Positions 1-13,616 of a DNA stretch of 42,781 nt are shown here, in pieces; position 1 is the first letter of the stretch; every line of letters starts with the position of its first letter. The DNA comes from an uncultured Prevotella sp. GTDB taxonomy: Bacteria > Bacteroidota > Bacteroidia > Bacteroidales > Bacteroidaceae. The notes under the pieces were generated by a model. That model was given only the letters and a program-made list of their open reading frames with translations, did no database searches and was not told where the DNA came from. The DNA lies in contig CAKQMS010000026.1 in NCBI GenBank assembly GCA_934254985.1, positions 1 to 42,781 of the forward strand, read 5' to 3'. The translations under genes and the position numbers were made by a program.

Positions 1-117
1 GAAACCAACAATTGCAGTCCAAAGGACTATAGATAGACAATTAACCCTATTCTAATTCGTCGAACTCACGTTAAATATGGTTTGTGTTTAAGCACTCGGA
101 AAAACATTCAAGTAAAC

Positions 118-150
118 TTGATGATTTTTCGCTCGTTTGCACTATCTTTG
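118..150 (+). promoter_or_regulatory. Promoter for the small membrane protein gene
   Basis: TATCTTTG at 143-150 matches the Bacteroidota -7 consensus TAnnTTTG. A TTG at 118-120 could be the -33 element, although the 22-bp spacer is slightly long. The box ends 16 bases before the ATG at 167, so the leader would be only about ten bases. Confidence 0.6.
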
Positions 151-166
151 CAAAAAAAAATAAAAG

Positions 167-505
167 ATGGAAGATAAATTTGAAATGCTTTGGCTTGAGA
201 AGCGCAAGGCTATATTAATGAACAACGAAGAGTATCGTAAAGCAACTGAAGGCTACAAGATGTCGTCGGGTGCTGACTGGCTTTTGTTTGGTATGCCTAT
301 TGTTGCAGCAATAGTAGTATTAGACCAATCGTTTTTTGCCAACGAGATGCTCAACTGGCTACTTGGTGCTGGTGTGGCAGCAGTATTGTTTGTGATAGCT
401 GTAGCCGTGAAAGCATATATTATTGGTGTGCGTCCTGTATCGGAAATTGAAGATGAGATTAAGCAACGATGCAAGGAACAATTTGAAGCTACAGGGAAGT
501 TTTAA
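167..505 (+). CDS. Small two-helix membrane protein, function unknown
   Basis: This 112-residue protein is not one I recognise. A charged N-terminal stretch (residues 1-35, rich in Glu, Lys and Arg) is followed by two hydrophobic segments at about 39-55 and 63-86, then a charged C-terminal tail. This predicts an inner-membrane hairpin with both ends in the cytoplasm. A good -7 promoter box lies 16 bases upstream and strong hairpins lie downstream, so it looks like a stand-alone transcript. It converges on the glycan operon and shows no functional link to it. The opposite-strand open frames over this stretch look like shadows, because only this frame has a promoter and plausible membrane-protein composition. 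Confidence 0.7.
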   Translation: MEDKFEMLWLEKRKAILMNNEEYRKATEGYKMSSGADWLLFGMPIVAAIVVLDQSFFANEMLNWLLGAGVAAVLFVIAVAVKAYIIGVRPVSEIEDEIKQRCKEQFEATGKF

Positions 506-528
506 ACCACAAAGCGGAAAACAACGCA

Positions 529-618
529 AAAAAATGAAGCCTGCTTCGATGCCCAACGAAGCAGGCTTCATTGGCACTTGAAGCAAGCTTCGTTGGCACT
601 TGAAGCCTACTTCATTTT
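529..618 (+). terminator. Compound hairpin after the small membrane protein gene
   Basis: A perfect 14-bp inverted repeat (TGAAGCCTGCTTCG at 535-548, its complement at 557-570) has an 8-base loop. It is followed by two copies of TTGGCACTTGAAGC (571-584 and 593-606). The block ends with CTTCATTTTTT at about 608-618, which can also pair with the AAAATGAAG at its start. The final T-run suggests transcription termination for the 167-505 gene. The internal repeats make it more elaborate than a simple terminator. Confidence 0.65.
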
Positions 619-640
619 TTACCCCAATTTTTCTGATATA

Positions 641-680
641 AAATAAAACCGCTTGAATATTCTCACGAACATTCAAGCGG
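641..680 (-). terminator. Terminator of the minus-strand glycan operon
   Basis: A 10-bp perfect stem pairs 649-658 with 671-680 around a 12-base loop. Read on the minus strand, the hairpin is followed by a TTTTATTTTAT tract. It lies about 120 bases beyond the GH2 stop codon and would end the five-gene operon. Between it and the GH2 stop (681-801) I see nothing else. Confidence 0.7.
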
Positions 681-801
681 CCCACCTAAAAAACTAATCT
701 ATTATCCCAAAACTTATTTGCTTTTTATCAAACCGTATTAATGAGTATTTAAAAACCTTATTGATGTGTTATTCTTTTAACGTATGTCCTTTTTCAAGAT
801 A

Positions 802-6305
<5,504 letters not shown>

Positions 6306-6341
6306 TGGTCTGGTTATGATATTGATAGGTAGTATACTTGG

Positions 6342-8333
6342 TTAGAGAGGCTTGTACTCTACGAATGCCTCCATAGCCTCGTAGCATGCCAAGCCCAACT
6401 TGTCGTAAAGACTTGCTGTTGCACGGTTGCGGTCCTCAGCTCTCTGCCAGAACAAACGCTCGTCGTTGCCAAGGAATGGTGCGCTCTCCATCTGTGACTG
6501 ATGCTTGAGAATAGAGTTTCTCTTTGCTCTCAACTCCTCAGGGCTCAATGGCACACACATTTCGATATTCTCGATTTCCCATTCTGCCCATGCACCACGA
6601 TACATCCAGATGCGGCAATCCTTAAGCCATTCAGCTCCAGCCTTCTTCTCTTCGTCGATGGCTGCGAGTACAGCGTCGGTACACTTCTTGTGAGTTCCGT
6701 GTGGGTCAGCAAGGTCGCCTGCAACATAAATCTGATGAGGCTTAACCTTCTGCAAAAGTGCTCTTACAACCTCAACATCCTTTTCGGTCATAGGCAACTT
6801 CTCAATCTTACCACTCTCATAGAAAGGCAAGTCGAGGAAGTGTACGTGGTCGAGTGGAATATCGTTGTAAGTACAAGCTGTACGAGCTTCACCACGGCGA
6901 ATCAATCCCTTGATAGTCAGTATGTCTCTTGTGTCGAAGTCGCTCTCCTTCTTGTTAGCGAAGAAGTTCTTTATCTCCTTATATTTGTTAGAGATAATGC
7001 TGTCCTTGGAATCTGCGAAGATCTGGTTGAAGCCATTGATGAAGTGCATGAATCTTGTTACTTCCTCGTCGCCAACAGCGATGTTACCAGAAGTCTCGTA
7101 TGCTACATGTACATCATGATTCTGCTGAACCAAGCGACGGATGGTACCGCCCATAGAGATAACGTCGTCGTCAGGGTGTGGAGAGAAAACGATAACCTTC
7201 TTAGGGTATGGATTAGCACGCTCAGGACGATATGTGTCGTCAGCATTAGGCTTACCACCAGGCCATCCTGTTATGGTGTGCTGCAAGTCGTTGAAAATCT
7301 TTATGTTAGCATTGTATGCTGAACCATAGAGAGCCAAGAGTTCGCTCAAGCCATTCTCGTTGTAATCCTTGTTAGTAAGCTTCAAGATAGGTTTGCCGAT
7401 CTTCTGGCAGAGCCATACCAATGCAGAGCGTACCAACTTGTCGGTCCATTGGCAAGATGTTACGAGCCAAGGGTGTTCGATGCGAGTAAGACGAGCTGCT
7501 GCACCAAGATCGAGCACTACCTGCACATTTGGATGAGTCTGGAGGAATGATGCTGGCAGAGTGTCGGTGATAGAATTCTCTATAACCTTCTGCATGATTT
7601 CTGCCTTTTCCTCACCCCAAGCTGTAAGGTAAATAGCCTTAGCAGAGAGTAGGGTAGCTATACCCATTGTCAATGAGCATGGAGGGATTGTTTCCTTAGT
7701 CTTTTCGCTTATTTCCATCTCTTCACGTGAGGTGTTGCCAATAAGGATAAGACGTGTTGCCGACTGAAGACCAGAACCAGGCTCGTTGGCTGCAATGTTT
7801 CCTGAGCGACCAATACCGATGAGAGCAACATCCAAACCACCGAAGGTCTTTATGCGCTGCTCATACAAGCGGCAGCAATCCTGAACAGCATCCTGAGCTA
7901 CAAAGCCGTCAAGAGTAAAGATGTTCTGCTCTTCTACATCTACGTGGTTGAGGAAGCGCTCCTTCAACTGGTTGATAGTGCGGATGGAGCTATCTTTCTG
8001 CAAAGGATAATACTCGTAAGCATTGAAAATAACTACGTTACGGAAGCTTAATGCTTTTTTCTCGTAACGACGAATAAGCTCGTGGTAAACAGCATTGAGC
8101 GATGAACCAGTGCCCAAAGCCATTACATAGAATTTGCCTTCACGCTGTGCAGCCTTAATACCAGCTTCGATGCCGTCAGCTACATGGCTTGCACCTTCAG
8201 CCATAGAAGCGAAGATGTCGGTATGTATCTTCTCCATTCTGGAGATTTCTGAATATTCTACAGTCGTCTTTGGCTTGTAGAATTCTACAGGTACTTTGTT
8301 TAGTACTATTTCTGAACTAAGATTAAGTCTCAT
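6342..8333 (-). CDS. NagB-like domain fused to LmbE/PIG-L deacetylase domain
   Basis: This 663-residue cytoplasmic protein has two parts. Residues about 30-330 have the glucosamine-6-phosphate deaminase/isomerase fold, including the phosphate loop GTGSS (74-78). Residues about 375-640 form an LmbE/PIG-L N-deacetylase domain, with the zinc and catalytic motif PHPDD (385-389) and the later ligand motif DPHGTH (543-548) intact. Proteins like this are usually annotated as glucosamine-6-phosphate deaminase. However, the positions matching E. coli NagB D72, D141 and H143 are Y106, S177 and N179; only the E148 equivalent (E184) remains. I infer that the NagB half binds sugar phosphate but does not deaminate, and that the LmbE half may remove the N-acetyl group. 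The gene sits between nagB and GH20 in an operon that lacks nagA. Domain identities are fairly sure; the function is inferred. Confidence 0.85.
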   Translation of the reverse strand: MRLNLSSEIVLNKVPVEFYKPKTTVEYSEISRMEKIHTDIFASMAEGASHVADGIEAGIKAAQREGKFYVMALGTGSSLNAVYHELIRRYEKKALSFRNVVIFNAYEYYPLQKDSSIRTINQLKERFLNHVDVEEQNIFTLDGFVAQDAVQDCCRLYEQRIKTFGGLDVALIGIGRSGNIAANEPGSGLQSATRLILIGNTSREEMEISEKTKETIPPCSLTMGIATLLSAKAIYLTAWGEEKAEIMQKVIENSITDTLPASFLQTHPNVQVVLDLGAAARLTRIEHPWLVTSCQWTDKLVRSALVWLCQKIGKPILKLTNKDYNENGLSELLALYGSAYNANIKIFNDLQHTITGWPGGKPNADDTYRPERANPYPKKVIVFSPHPDDDVISMGGTIRRLVQQNHDVHVAYETSGNIAVGDEEVTRFMHFINGFNQIFADSKDSIISNKYKEIKNFFANKKESDFDTRDILTIKGLIRRGEARTACTYNDIPLDHVHFLDLPFYESGKIEKLPMTEKDVEVVRALLQKVKPHQIYVAGDLADPHGTHKKCTDAVLAAIDEEKKAGAEWLKDCRIWMYRGAWAEWEIENIEMCVPLSPEELRAKRNSILKHQSQMESAPFLGNDERLFWQRAEDRNRATASLYDKLGLACYEAMEAFVEYKPL

Positions 8334-8367
8334 GGTTCTTTGTGTTATTTGATTGATTTATAGATGA

Positions 8368-9159
8368 TTACAGGTTGTCCTTTTCGATATCCTTGAAATA
8401 GCGATAGGTTCCAACTTTCAACTCATCTGTAGCAAGTTCGTCACAAACGATAATGCCATGCTGGTGTAGCTGCAATGCGCTGATAGTCCACTCCTGAGTA
8501 ACAGGACCTTCGATGGCAGCCTGCAAAGCACGAGCCTTGTTGTGGCCGTTGCAAAGAATCATCACTTCCTTAGCTGCCATTACGGTGCCAACACCTACAG
8601 TAAGAGCTGTGCTTGGTACAGCGTTCATGTCGCCACCGAAGAAACGTGAGTTAGCGATGCGAGTATCAGTAGTAAGAGTCTTTACTCGTGTGCGAGAGGT
8701 GAGTGAAGAGAATGGTTCATTGAAAGCAATGTGACCATCAGGACCGATACCGCCAATAAAGAGGTCGATACCACCAACTTCTTCAATCATCTTTTCATAG
8801 TTCTTGCACTCCTCTTCCAAGTTCTCGGCATTACCATTAAGAATATGAATATTCTCCTTAGGGCAGTCGATGTGGTTGAAGAGGTTGTTTGCCATAAATG
8901 AGTGATAGCTTTCTGGGTGGCTTTCAGGTAATCCAACATACTCATCCATGTTGAAGGTGAGCACATGCTTAAACGAAACTTCGCCAGCCTTCACAGCTTT
9001 TACGATTTCTGCATACATACCCATAGGTGATGAACCTGTAGGCAAACCCAAAACAAAAGGTTTTTCTGCTGTTGGTTTGAAGGCATTGATAGTCTCCACT
9101 ACATGACGAGCAGCCCAACGTGAGAGCTCTTCATAGTTTTTTTCAATAATTACGCGCAT
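8368..9159 (-). CDS. nagB: Glucosamine-6-phosphate deaminase NagB
   Basis: This 263-residue protein has the usual NagB length and aligns with E. coli numbering without shift. It carries the phosphate loop LPTGSSP (39-45), D72 in NMDEY, and D141/H143/E148 in [13 protein letters not shown]. All catalytic residues are present. The enzyme converts glucosamine-6-phosphate to fructose-6-phosphate and ammonia, linking amino-sugar catabolism to glycolysis. It is the second gene of the minus operon: the ROK kinase precedes it by 66 bases and the NagB-like/LmbE fusion follows after 34. It provides a sharp internal contrast with the neighbouring fusion protein, which has lost the same residues. Confidence 0.95.
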   Translation of the reverse strand: MRVIIEKNYEELSRWAARHVVETINAFKPTAEKPFVLGLPTGSSPMGMYAEIVKAVKAGEVSFKHVLTFNMDEYVGLPESHPESYHSFMANNLFNHIDCPKENIHILNGNAENLEEECKNYEKMIEEVGGIDLFIGGIGPDGHIAFNEPFSSLTSRTRVKTLTTDTRIANSRFFGGDMNAVPSTALTVGVGTVMAAKEVMILCNGHNKARALQAAIEGPVTQEWTISALQLHQHGIIVCDELATDELKVGTYRYFKDIEKDNL

Positions 9160-9225
9160 GTTTTATAAATTTTAATTTAGTTGTTTAATCTAATCTTTAA
9201 TATGTAATTAGTTTCTTAGCCTAAT

Positions 9226-10191
9226 TTATAGTTCCCAAGCTATGGCTGAAGCACCCAAGACTGCTGCTTTGGCACCATCTAAGCCACTCTTTAGGAATTT
9301 TGCCTTACCTTTATATAATGAGAGCACATTCTCATTATATGCTTCCTCCATAGGACGGAAGAGTAGGTCGCCTGCCTGTGCCAATCCTCCGAAGAAGATG
9401 AAAGCCTCTGGACTGAGGAAGGTTGCGATGTTTGCACATGCAACACCAATTCTTCTACCCGTTTGGCGGAAAACCTCTTGCGCCATAGCATCGCCAGCCA
9501 TAGCGGCTTTATATACTTCGTATGATGAGAGTTCCTCTCTTGGAATATCTCTTAATGATGTAGGCTCTGTTGAATCTTCCAACATTGCCACAGTGGTGCG
9601 AACCACACCTGTTGCTGAGCAATAAGTCTCTAAGCAACCTTTTCTGCCGCATCCGCATGGTCTACCATCTGGTTCTACAACCATGTGACCAAGTTCGCCG
9701 GCAAAACCATCGCAACCATAAATAAGTTGACCGTTGGCTACAATACCCGAACCAACACCTGTTCCCAAGGTTAGCTCTACGAAGTTTTTCATGCCAACAG
9801 CTTCGCCATATATCATTTCGCCCATAGCTGCAGCGTTTGCATCATTGGTTATGGCTACAGGAATATTCAAACGGCTAGCAAACATGTCTGCCAAAGGTAC
9901 AACACCTTTAGCCCATGCCAAGTTAGCTGCTTGCTCAATTGTTCCATTGTAGTAGTTTCCACCAGGAGCACCGATACCCATGGCATGAATCTTCTCCATG
10001 CCACCTACCTGCTCTACGATTTGCATCACTGCCTTAACAGAATCCTCAACGTATGCTTCTACGTTTTGGTATCCTTGAGTCTTGATAGAGGTAGTGGTCA
10101 ATACTTTACCTTCTCTATCGATGATGCCAAACACGGAATTAGTTCCGCCCAAATCCAGGCCGATTACTAATGACTTTGCGCCGTATTCCAT
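9226..10191 (-). CDS. ROK-family sugar kinase (probable GlcNAc/glucose kinase)
   Basis: The protein is 321 residues from the chosen ATG at 10191; the frame stays open to an ATG at 10254, but the extra 21 residues are unlike the family. The N-terminal ATP motif LDLGGTN, the catalytic aspartate in ITNDANAAAMGE, the glycine-rich LTLGTGVGSG and the ROK zinc motif CGCGRKGCLE are all present, so it should be an active kinase. As first gene of an operon with GH20 and NagB, its likely substrate is free GlcNAc, giving GlcNAc-6-phosphate. Glucokinase or N-acetylmannosamine kinase activity cannot be excluded from sequence. Its promoter lies about 115 bases upstream of the start. Confidence 0.9.
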   Translation of the reverse strand: MEYGAKSLVIGLDLGGTNSVFGIIDREGKVLTTTSIKTQGYQNVEAYVEDSVKAVMQIVEQVGGMEKIHAMGIGAPGGNYYNGTIEQAANLAWAKGVVPLADMFASRLNIPVAITNDANAAAMGEMIYGEAVGMKNFVELTLGTGVGSGIVANGQLIYGCDGFAGELGHMVVEPDGRPCGCGRKGCLETYCSATGVVRTTVAMLEDSTEPTSLRDIPREELSSYEVYKAAMAGDAMAQEVFRQTGRRIGVACANIATFLSPEAFIFFGGLAQAGDLLFRPMEEAYNENVLSLYKGKAKFLKSGLDGAKAAVLGASAIAWEL

Positions 10192-10306
10192 ATTCCGATA
10201 CTTTGTCTTTGAAGTTGATTTGTGATACCTATATAATAGGTGTATTAACTTCACTTAATCAATTTCTTTATTAATGATTGCTTAGTTACTAAAATATTTT
10301 ATTTTG

Positions 10307-10336
10307 CAAAGTTACACCATTTATCCTTACAAGCAA
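10307..10336 (-). promoter_or_regulatory. Promoter of the minus-strand kinase-nagB-GH20-GH2 operon
   Basis: On the minus strand, TAACTTTG (plus-strand positions 10307-10314) matches the -7 box TAnnTTTG. A TTG (10334-10336) lies 19 bases upstream, as expected for the -33 element. The transcript would have a leader of about 110 bases before the kinase ATG at 10191. Confidence 0.6.
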
Positions 10337-10389
10337 GTATTTTAAGGTTAATATTTCTAAAACTAATTAACTTTTGTGTTTTTAGTCTT

Positions 10390-10500
10390 ATATAAGTGTT
10401 CATAAGTGGAAAGTGTACACTATATCAATTAGTTACGAATTTCAAGTTTTATTTCAGTTTTTCTCTTTCTCAACCCTATATATATAATAAGGTATATAGG
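10390..10500. promoter_or_regulatory. Candidate operator palindromes between the divergent promoters
   Basis: Two dyads lie midway between the divergent promoters. One is a perfect 10-bp palindrome AGTGTACACT (10412-10421), nested in a looser inverted repeat of ATATAAGTGT (10390-10399) and ACACTATAT (10417-10425). The other has arms CCTATATA (10475-10482) and TATATAGG (10493-10500). Their position suits binding by the adjacent ROK repressor, but that assignment is inference. The rest of the 430-bp gap is AT-rich and shows no reading frame I would support. Confidence 0.4.
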
Positions 10501-10572
10501 AAAGCGCGATGTTGAAAAAGTATCAAAATGAATTATTTTACTATGCTTTAAGGTTTATTAACTCTAAAAACC

Positions 10573-10602
10573 TTGCTGCAATATATAAAACGACTATCTT
10601 TG
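10573..10602 (+). promoter_or_regulatory. Promoter of the ROK-family regulator gene
   Basis: TATCTTTG at 10595-10602 matches the -7 box, and TTG at 10573-10575 lies 19 bases upstream as the -33 element. The ATG at 10622 is 19 bases beyond the box, so the leader is very short. Confidence 0.65.
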
Positions 10603-10621
10603 CAAATAAAAAAAATTAGTT

Positions 10622-11830
10622 ATGAAGTCAGACTTACTAAAATATATTAGAAAGATAAATTCCAAGCCTTCTGCACAGCGCAGATTGTTGGAGCAATTTA
10701 TCTCTAATGGAGCTTCAACAATCCCTGAGATGTCGAAGGGGATTGGCGTGAGTCTGCCTACTGCTACTACCGCTCTCAATGACCTGATCAAGGCTGGTCT
10801 CGTTCGCGAGGTGGGAAAGAGAGATAACTCTTCTGGTCGCATTCCAATGGAGTACGACTTGGTTCCGACGGCAGGCTACTTTGTTGGTGTAAATCCAGAG
10901 ATGGATTGTTTAGCACTTGCAGCAACCGATTTCTGTGGGAATCTGGTAACAGAAAAGATAAGAATACCCTATACATATGAAAACACACCTGAGAGTTTGG
11001 AAAAACTTAGCGCTATAGTAAATGACTTTATCGCAGGTCTTCCATTCGGCAAAGAGGAAATCCTACAGGTTTGTGTGAATGTTGCAGAACGTGTGAATCC
11101 TTTCGAGGGTAGAGCATATAACATGTATACATTCCTGGATAAATCTCTTGCCGAAGTACTCACAGGATTAATCCAACTTCCAGTTTGCATAGAGAATGAT
11201 ACTCGAAGCATGGCTTTCGCAGAATTCTGCAAAGGATGTTGCAAAGGAATGAAAGATGTAATCTTCGTCAACATCTGCTGGGGCTTGGGAATCGGAATTA
11301 TCATCGACGGTAAACTCTACTATGGTAAGTCGGGATATTCTGGTGAATTTGGTCACATGACTGCCTACAACAACAACATTATCTGCCATTGCGGTAAGAT
11401 AGGATGTATTGAAACAGAAGTTTCGGGCAGAGCTCTCAAGAGAAAGTTGACACAGAAGATCCTTGAAGGAAAAGTCTCAATACTTTCCGATAATGTTTTA
11501 AATAAGAAACAAGAACTCTCGTTGCATGATATCTTGGATGCCATTGCTAAAGAAGATGTGCTTAGTGTAGCAACTTTACAACAAATAGCCGACGAGCTCG
11601 GCAAGCAGTTGGCTGGCATCATCAATATCTTCAACCCAGAGATGTTGGTAGTAGGAGGTGAGATGTCGGCAACAGGCGACTACTTGACATTACCTGTCAA
11701 CATGGGAATCAAAAAACATTCGCTCAACATCATGAACGAAGATTCTCAGATTGTCACCTCTGAACTCAAAGGACTCGCCGGTATCACAGGCGCTTGCCTC
11801 ATGGCAAGACACAGACTCCTAAATGAATGA
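10622..11830 (+). CDS. ROK-family transcriptional repressor (NagC/XylR-type)
   Basis: This 402-residue protein has an N-terminal winged helix-turn-helix (about 12-75; the recognition region includes VSLPTATTALNDLIKAGLV) joined to a ROK sugar-sensing domain (about 80-400). The zinc motif CHCGKIGCIE and the sugar-binding END motif are kept. The ATP-binding DxGxT motif at the start of the ROK domain is missing (FVGVNPEMD instead). This is the pattern expected of a sugar-responsive repressor rather than a kinase. It is divergent from the kinase-nagB operon and upstream of the fucosidase and SusC/D genes, so it is the natural controller of both arms. The inducer is probably an amino sugar or its phosphate. 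No hybrid two-component system or ECF sigma pair is present nearby. Confidence 0.9.
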   Translation: MKSDLLKYIRKINSKPSAQRRLLEQFISNGASTIPEMSKGIGVSLPTATTALNDLIKAGLVREVGKRDNSSGRIPMEYDLVPTAGYFVGVNPEMDCLALAATDFCGNLVTEKIRIPYTYENTPESLEKLSAIVNDFIAGLPFGKEEILQVCVNVAERVNPFEGRAYNMYTFLDKSLAEVLTGLIQLPVCIENDTRSMAFAEFCKGCCKGMKDVIFVNICWGLGIGIIIDGKLYYGKSGYSGEFGHMTAYNNNIICHCGKIGCIETEVSGRALKRKLTQKILEGKVSILSDNVLNKKQELSLHDILDAIAKEDVLSVATLQQIADELGKQLAGIINIFNPEMLVVGGEMSATGDYLTLPVNMGIKKHSLNIMNEDSQIVTSELKGLAGITGACLMARHRLLNE

Positions 11831-11929
11831 AGCTAAAAAACAGTATCATATATCATCCAATAGTGTAATCACTAACTAAACCTAAGTGTTACTACTATAA
11901 CCTAAACAACCTAATAATTAAGCAGTAAT

Positions 11930-13372
11930 ATGAAGAAGTCTCTTCTCTTCGCGTTTTTACTGGGAACAGCTATGACAGCTACAGCCCAGCGCAACGCCAA
12001 CCAGGTGGAACCTGTTCTACCTATCCCTACTGCCAAGCAAGTGGAATGGCAAAAGTTAGAAACTTACGCCTTTATCCATTTTGGTCTTAACACCTTTAAT
12101 GATAAGGAGTGGGGATATGGCAACACAGACGTGAAGACCTTCAATCCTACAAAATTGGATTGCGAACAATGGGCTAAGACCTTGGTTGCAGCAGGAATGA
12201 AAGGAGTAATCCTTACCGCCAAACATCACGACGGTTTCTGCCTTTGGCCTACACACACTACCGACTATTGCATCCGCAATACACCTTATAAGAATGGTGA
12301 AGGTGACTTGGTAGGCGAACTCTCCAAAGCTTGCAAGAAATACGGATTGAAGTTTGGAGTTTACCTCTCGCCTTGGGATAGAAACCAAGCAAGTTACGGT
12401 TCTCCATATTACGTTAAATTCTATCATCGCCAACTCACAGAATTGCTTAGCAACTACGGTGAACTCTTCGAAGTTTGGTTTGATGGAGCCAATGGTGGTG
12501 ATGGTTGGTATGGCGGAGCAGAAGAAAAGAGAACTATTGACCGAAGAAACTACTACAACTTCCCACGAATCTTCGAAATTGTAGATAGCCTTCAACCAAA
12601 AGCCACAGTATTTGGCGATGGTGGTCCAGGATGCCGCTGGGTAGGCAATGAAAATGGTTTTGCTGGCGAAACTTGCTGGTCGATGATACCTGCAAATACA
12701 GTTTTCCCAGGATTCAAGAACTATAAGCAGCTCCAGTATGGATGGGAAGACGGAAATCAGTGGACTCCAGCCGAGTGTGATGTATCAATCAGACCAGGAT
12801 GGTTCTACCACGAGAGCGAAGATGGCAAAGTGAAGAGTGTTGACGACCTCTGCAATCTCTACTACCGAAGTGTAGGTCACAATGCAACAATGCTTCTCAA
12901 TTTCCCAGTAGATAAAAATGGTCTTATCCACCCTGTAGACTCAGCAAACGCTGTTAATTTCCACAAAAAGATACAGCAAGAGTTGGCAGTTGACCTTTTG
13001 AAAGGTGTAACTCCTAAAGTTGACAGCCAGCAAGGCAAAAATGGAGGAAAGAATATCACCGACGGCAACTACGACACCTTCTGGGCTTCAAAGAAAGTAA
13101 AAGGAGCAAGCATTGAGTTTCAACTTGGCAAGGCAAAACAGATTTCACGCCTTATGCTTCAAGAGTACATTCCGTTGGGACAACGTGTAAAAGCCTTCTC
13201 GGTATACTACCTGCAAGGAAAAGAATGGGTGAAACTCGATCCTAATGAAGAAACAACAACTATCGGCTACAAGCGTATACTACGCTTTGATGAAATAACA
13301 ACCAATGGCATACGCGTCGTATTTGATGATGCAAAGGGATGCCCTGTAATTAATTCTGTTTCAGCATATTAA
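11930..13372 (+). CDS. GH29 alpha-L-fucosidase with C-terminal F5/8-type domain
   Basis: This 480-residue exported enzyme has a signal peptide ending near residue 19 (TATA-Q). The GH29 catalytic barrel spans about 30-340. HFGLNTF (50-56), KHHDGF (98-103) and the nucleophile D185 in EVWFDGANG mark the active site. The C-terminal 130 residues resemble a discoidin/F5-8C carbohydrate-binding domain (KNITDGNYDTFW at about 369-380). The domain layout suggests the branched-linkage (alpha-1,3/1,4) type of GH29, but I cannot prove it from sequence. It would remove fucose from Lewis-type or core positions so that GH2 and GH20 can proceed. It starts 99 bases after the repressor gene, and a GH16 remnant follows directly. 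Confidence 0.93.
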   Translation: MKKSLLFAFLLGTAMTATAQRNANQVEPVLPIPTAKQVEWQKLETYAFIHFGLNTFNDKEWGYGNTDVKTFNPTKLDCEQWAKTLVAAGMKGVILTAKHHDGFCLWPTHTTDYCIRNTPYKNGEGDLVGELSKACKKYGLKFGVYLSPWDRNQASYGSPYYVKFYHRQLTELLSNYGELFEVWFDGANGGDGWYGGAEEKRTIDRRNYYNFPRIFEIVDSLQPKATVFGDGGPGCRWVGNENGFAGETCWSMIPANTVFPGFKNYKQLQYGWEDGNQWTPAECDVSIRPGWFYHESEDGKVKSVDDLCNLYYRSVGHNATMLLNFPVDKNGLIHPVDSANAVNFHKKIQQELAVDLLKGVTPKVDSQQGKNGGKNITDGNYDTFWASKKVKGASIEFQLGKAKQISRLMLQEYIPLGQRVKAFSVYYLQGKEWVKLDPNEETTTIGYKRILRFDEITTNGIRVVFDDAKGCPVINSVSAY

Positions 13373-13381
13373 TATATAAAT

Positions 13382-13561
13382 ATGCATTTAGAAAAAGAAA
13401 AATTGCAATTCCCATTCTGTGACTTCAAGTTCAATCTTATTCTTAACTGCTCACTCGGTGGAACCCTCAATGGCAACAAAACCTGGGCTGGTGAGATTCA
13501 CGACGAGGAACTACCTGTAGAAATGTGGGTAGACTGGGTGAAAGTGGTAAAAACAAAATAG
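13382..13561 (+). pseudogene. C-terminal remnant of a GH16 endo-glycanase
   Basis: A 59-codon open frame fills the gap between the fucosidase and SusC. From about residue 9 on, its product reads like the final strands of a GH16 enzyme: LILNCSLGGTLNG, then AGEIHDEELPVEMWVDW and VKVV. These correspond to the family's usual ILNLAxGG...IDDSxFPxxMxVDYVRVY ending. The catalytic ExDxxE region and everything before it are absent, and the fucosidase stop lies only nine bases upstream. I read it as a deletion remnant of a GH16 gene, perhaps an endo-acting O-glycanase or beta-galactanase. A tiny functional gene is possible but unlikely. Confidence 0.75.
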
Positions 13562-13616
13562 TTAACTCAATATGAACAACAATTCGAATTTATTCACTAA
13601 CATTATATTTAACCTT

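Noticed and set aside
13572..13616. Earlier ATG for SusC
   Set aside because: It would place 15 polar residues before an otherwise normal signal peptide; the ATG at 13617 is a better fit.
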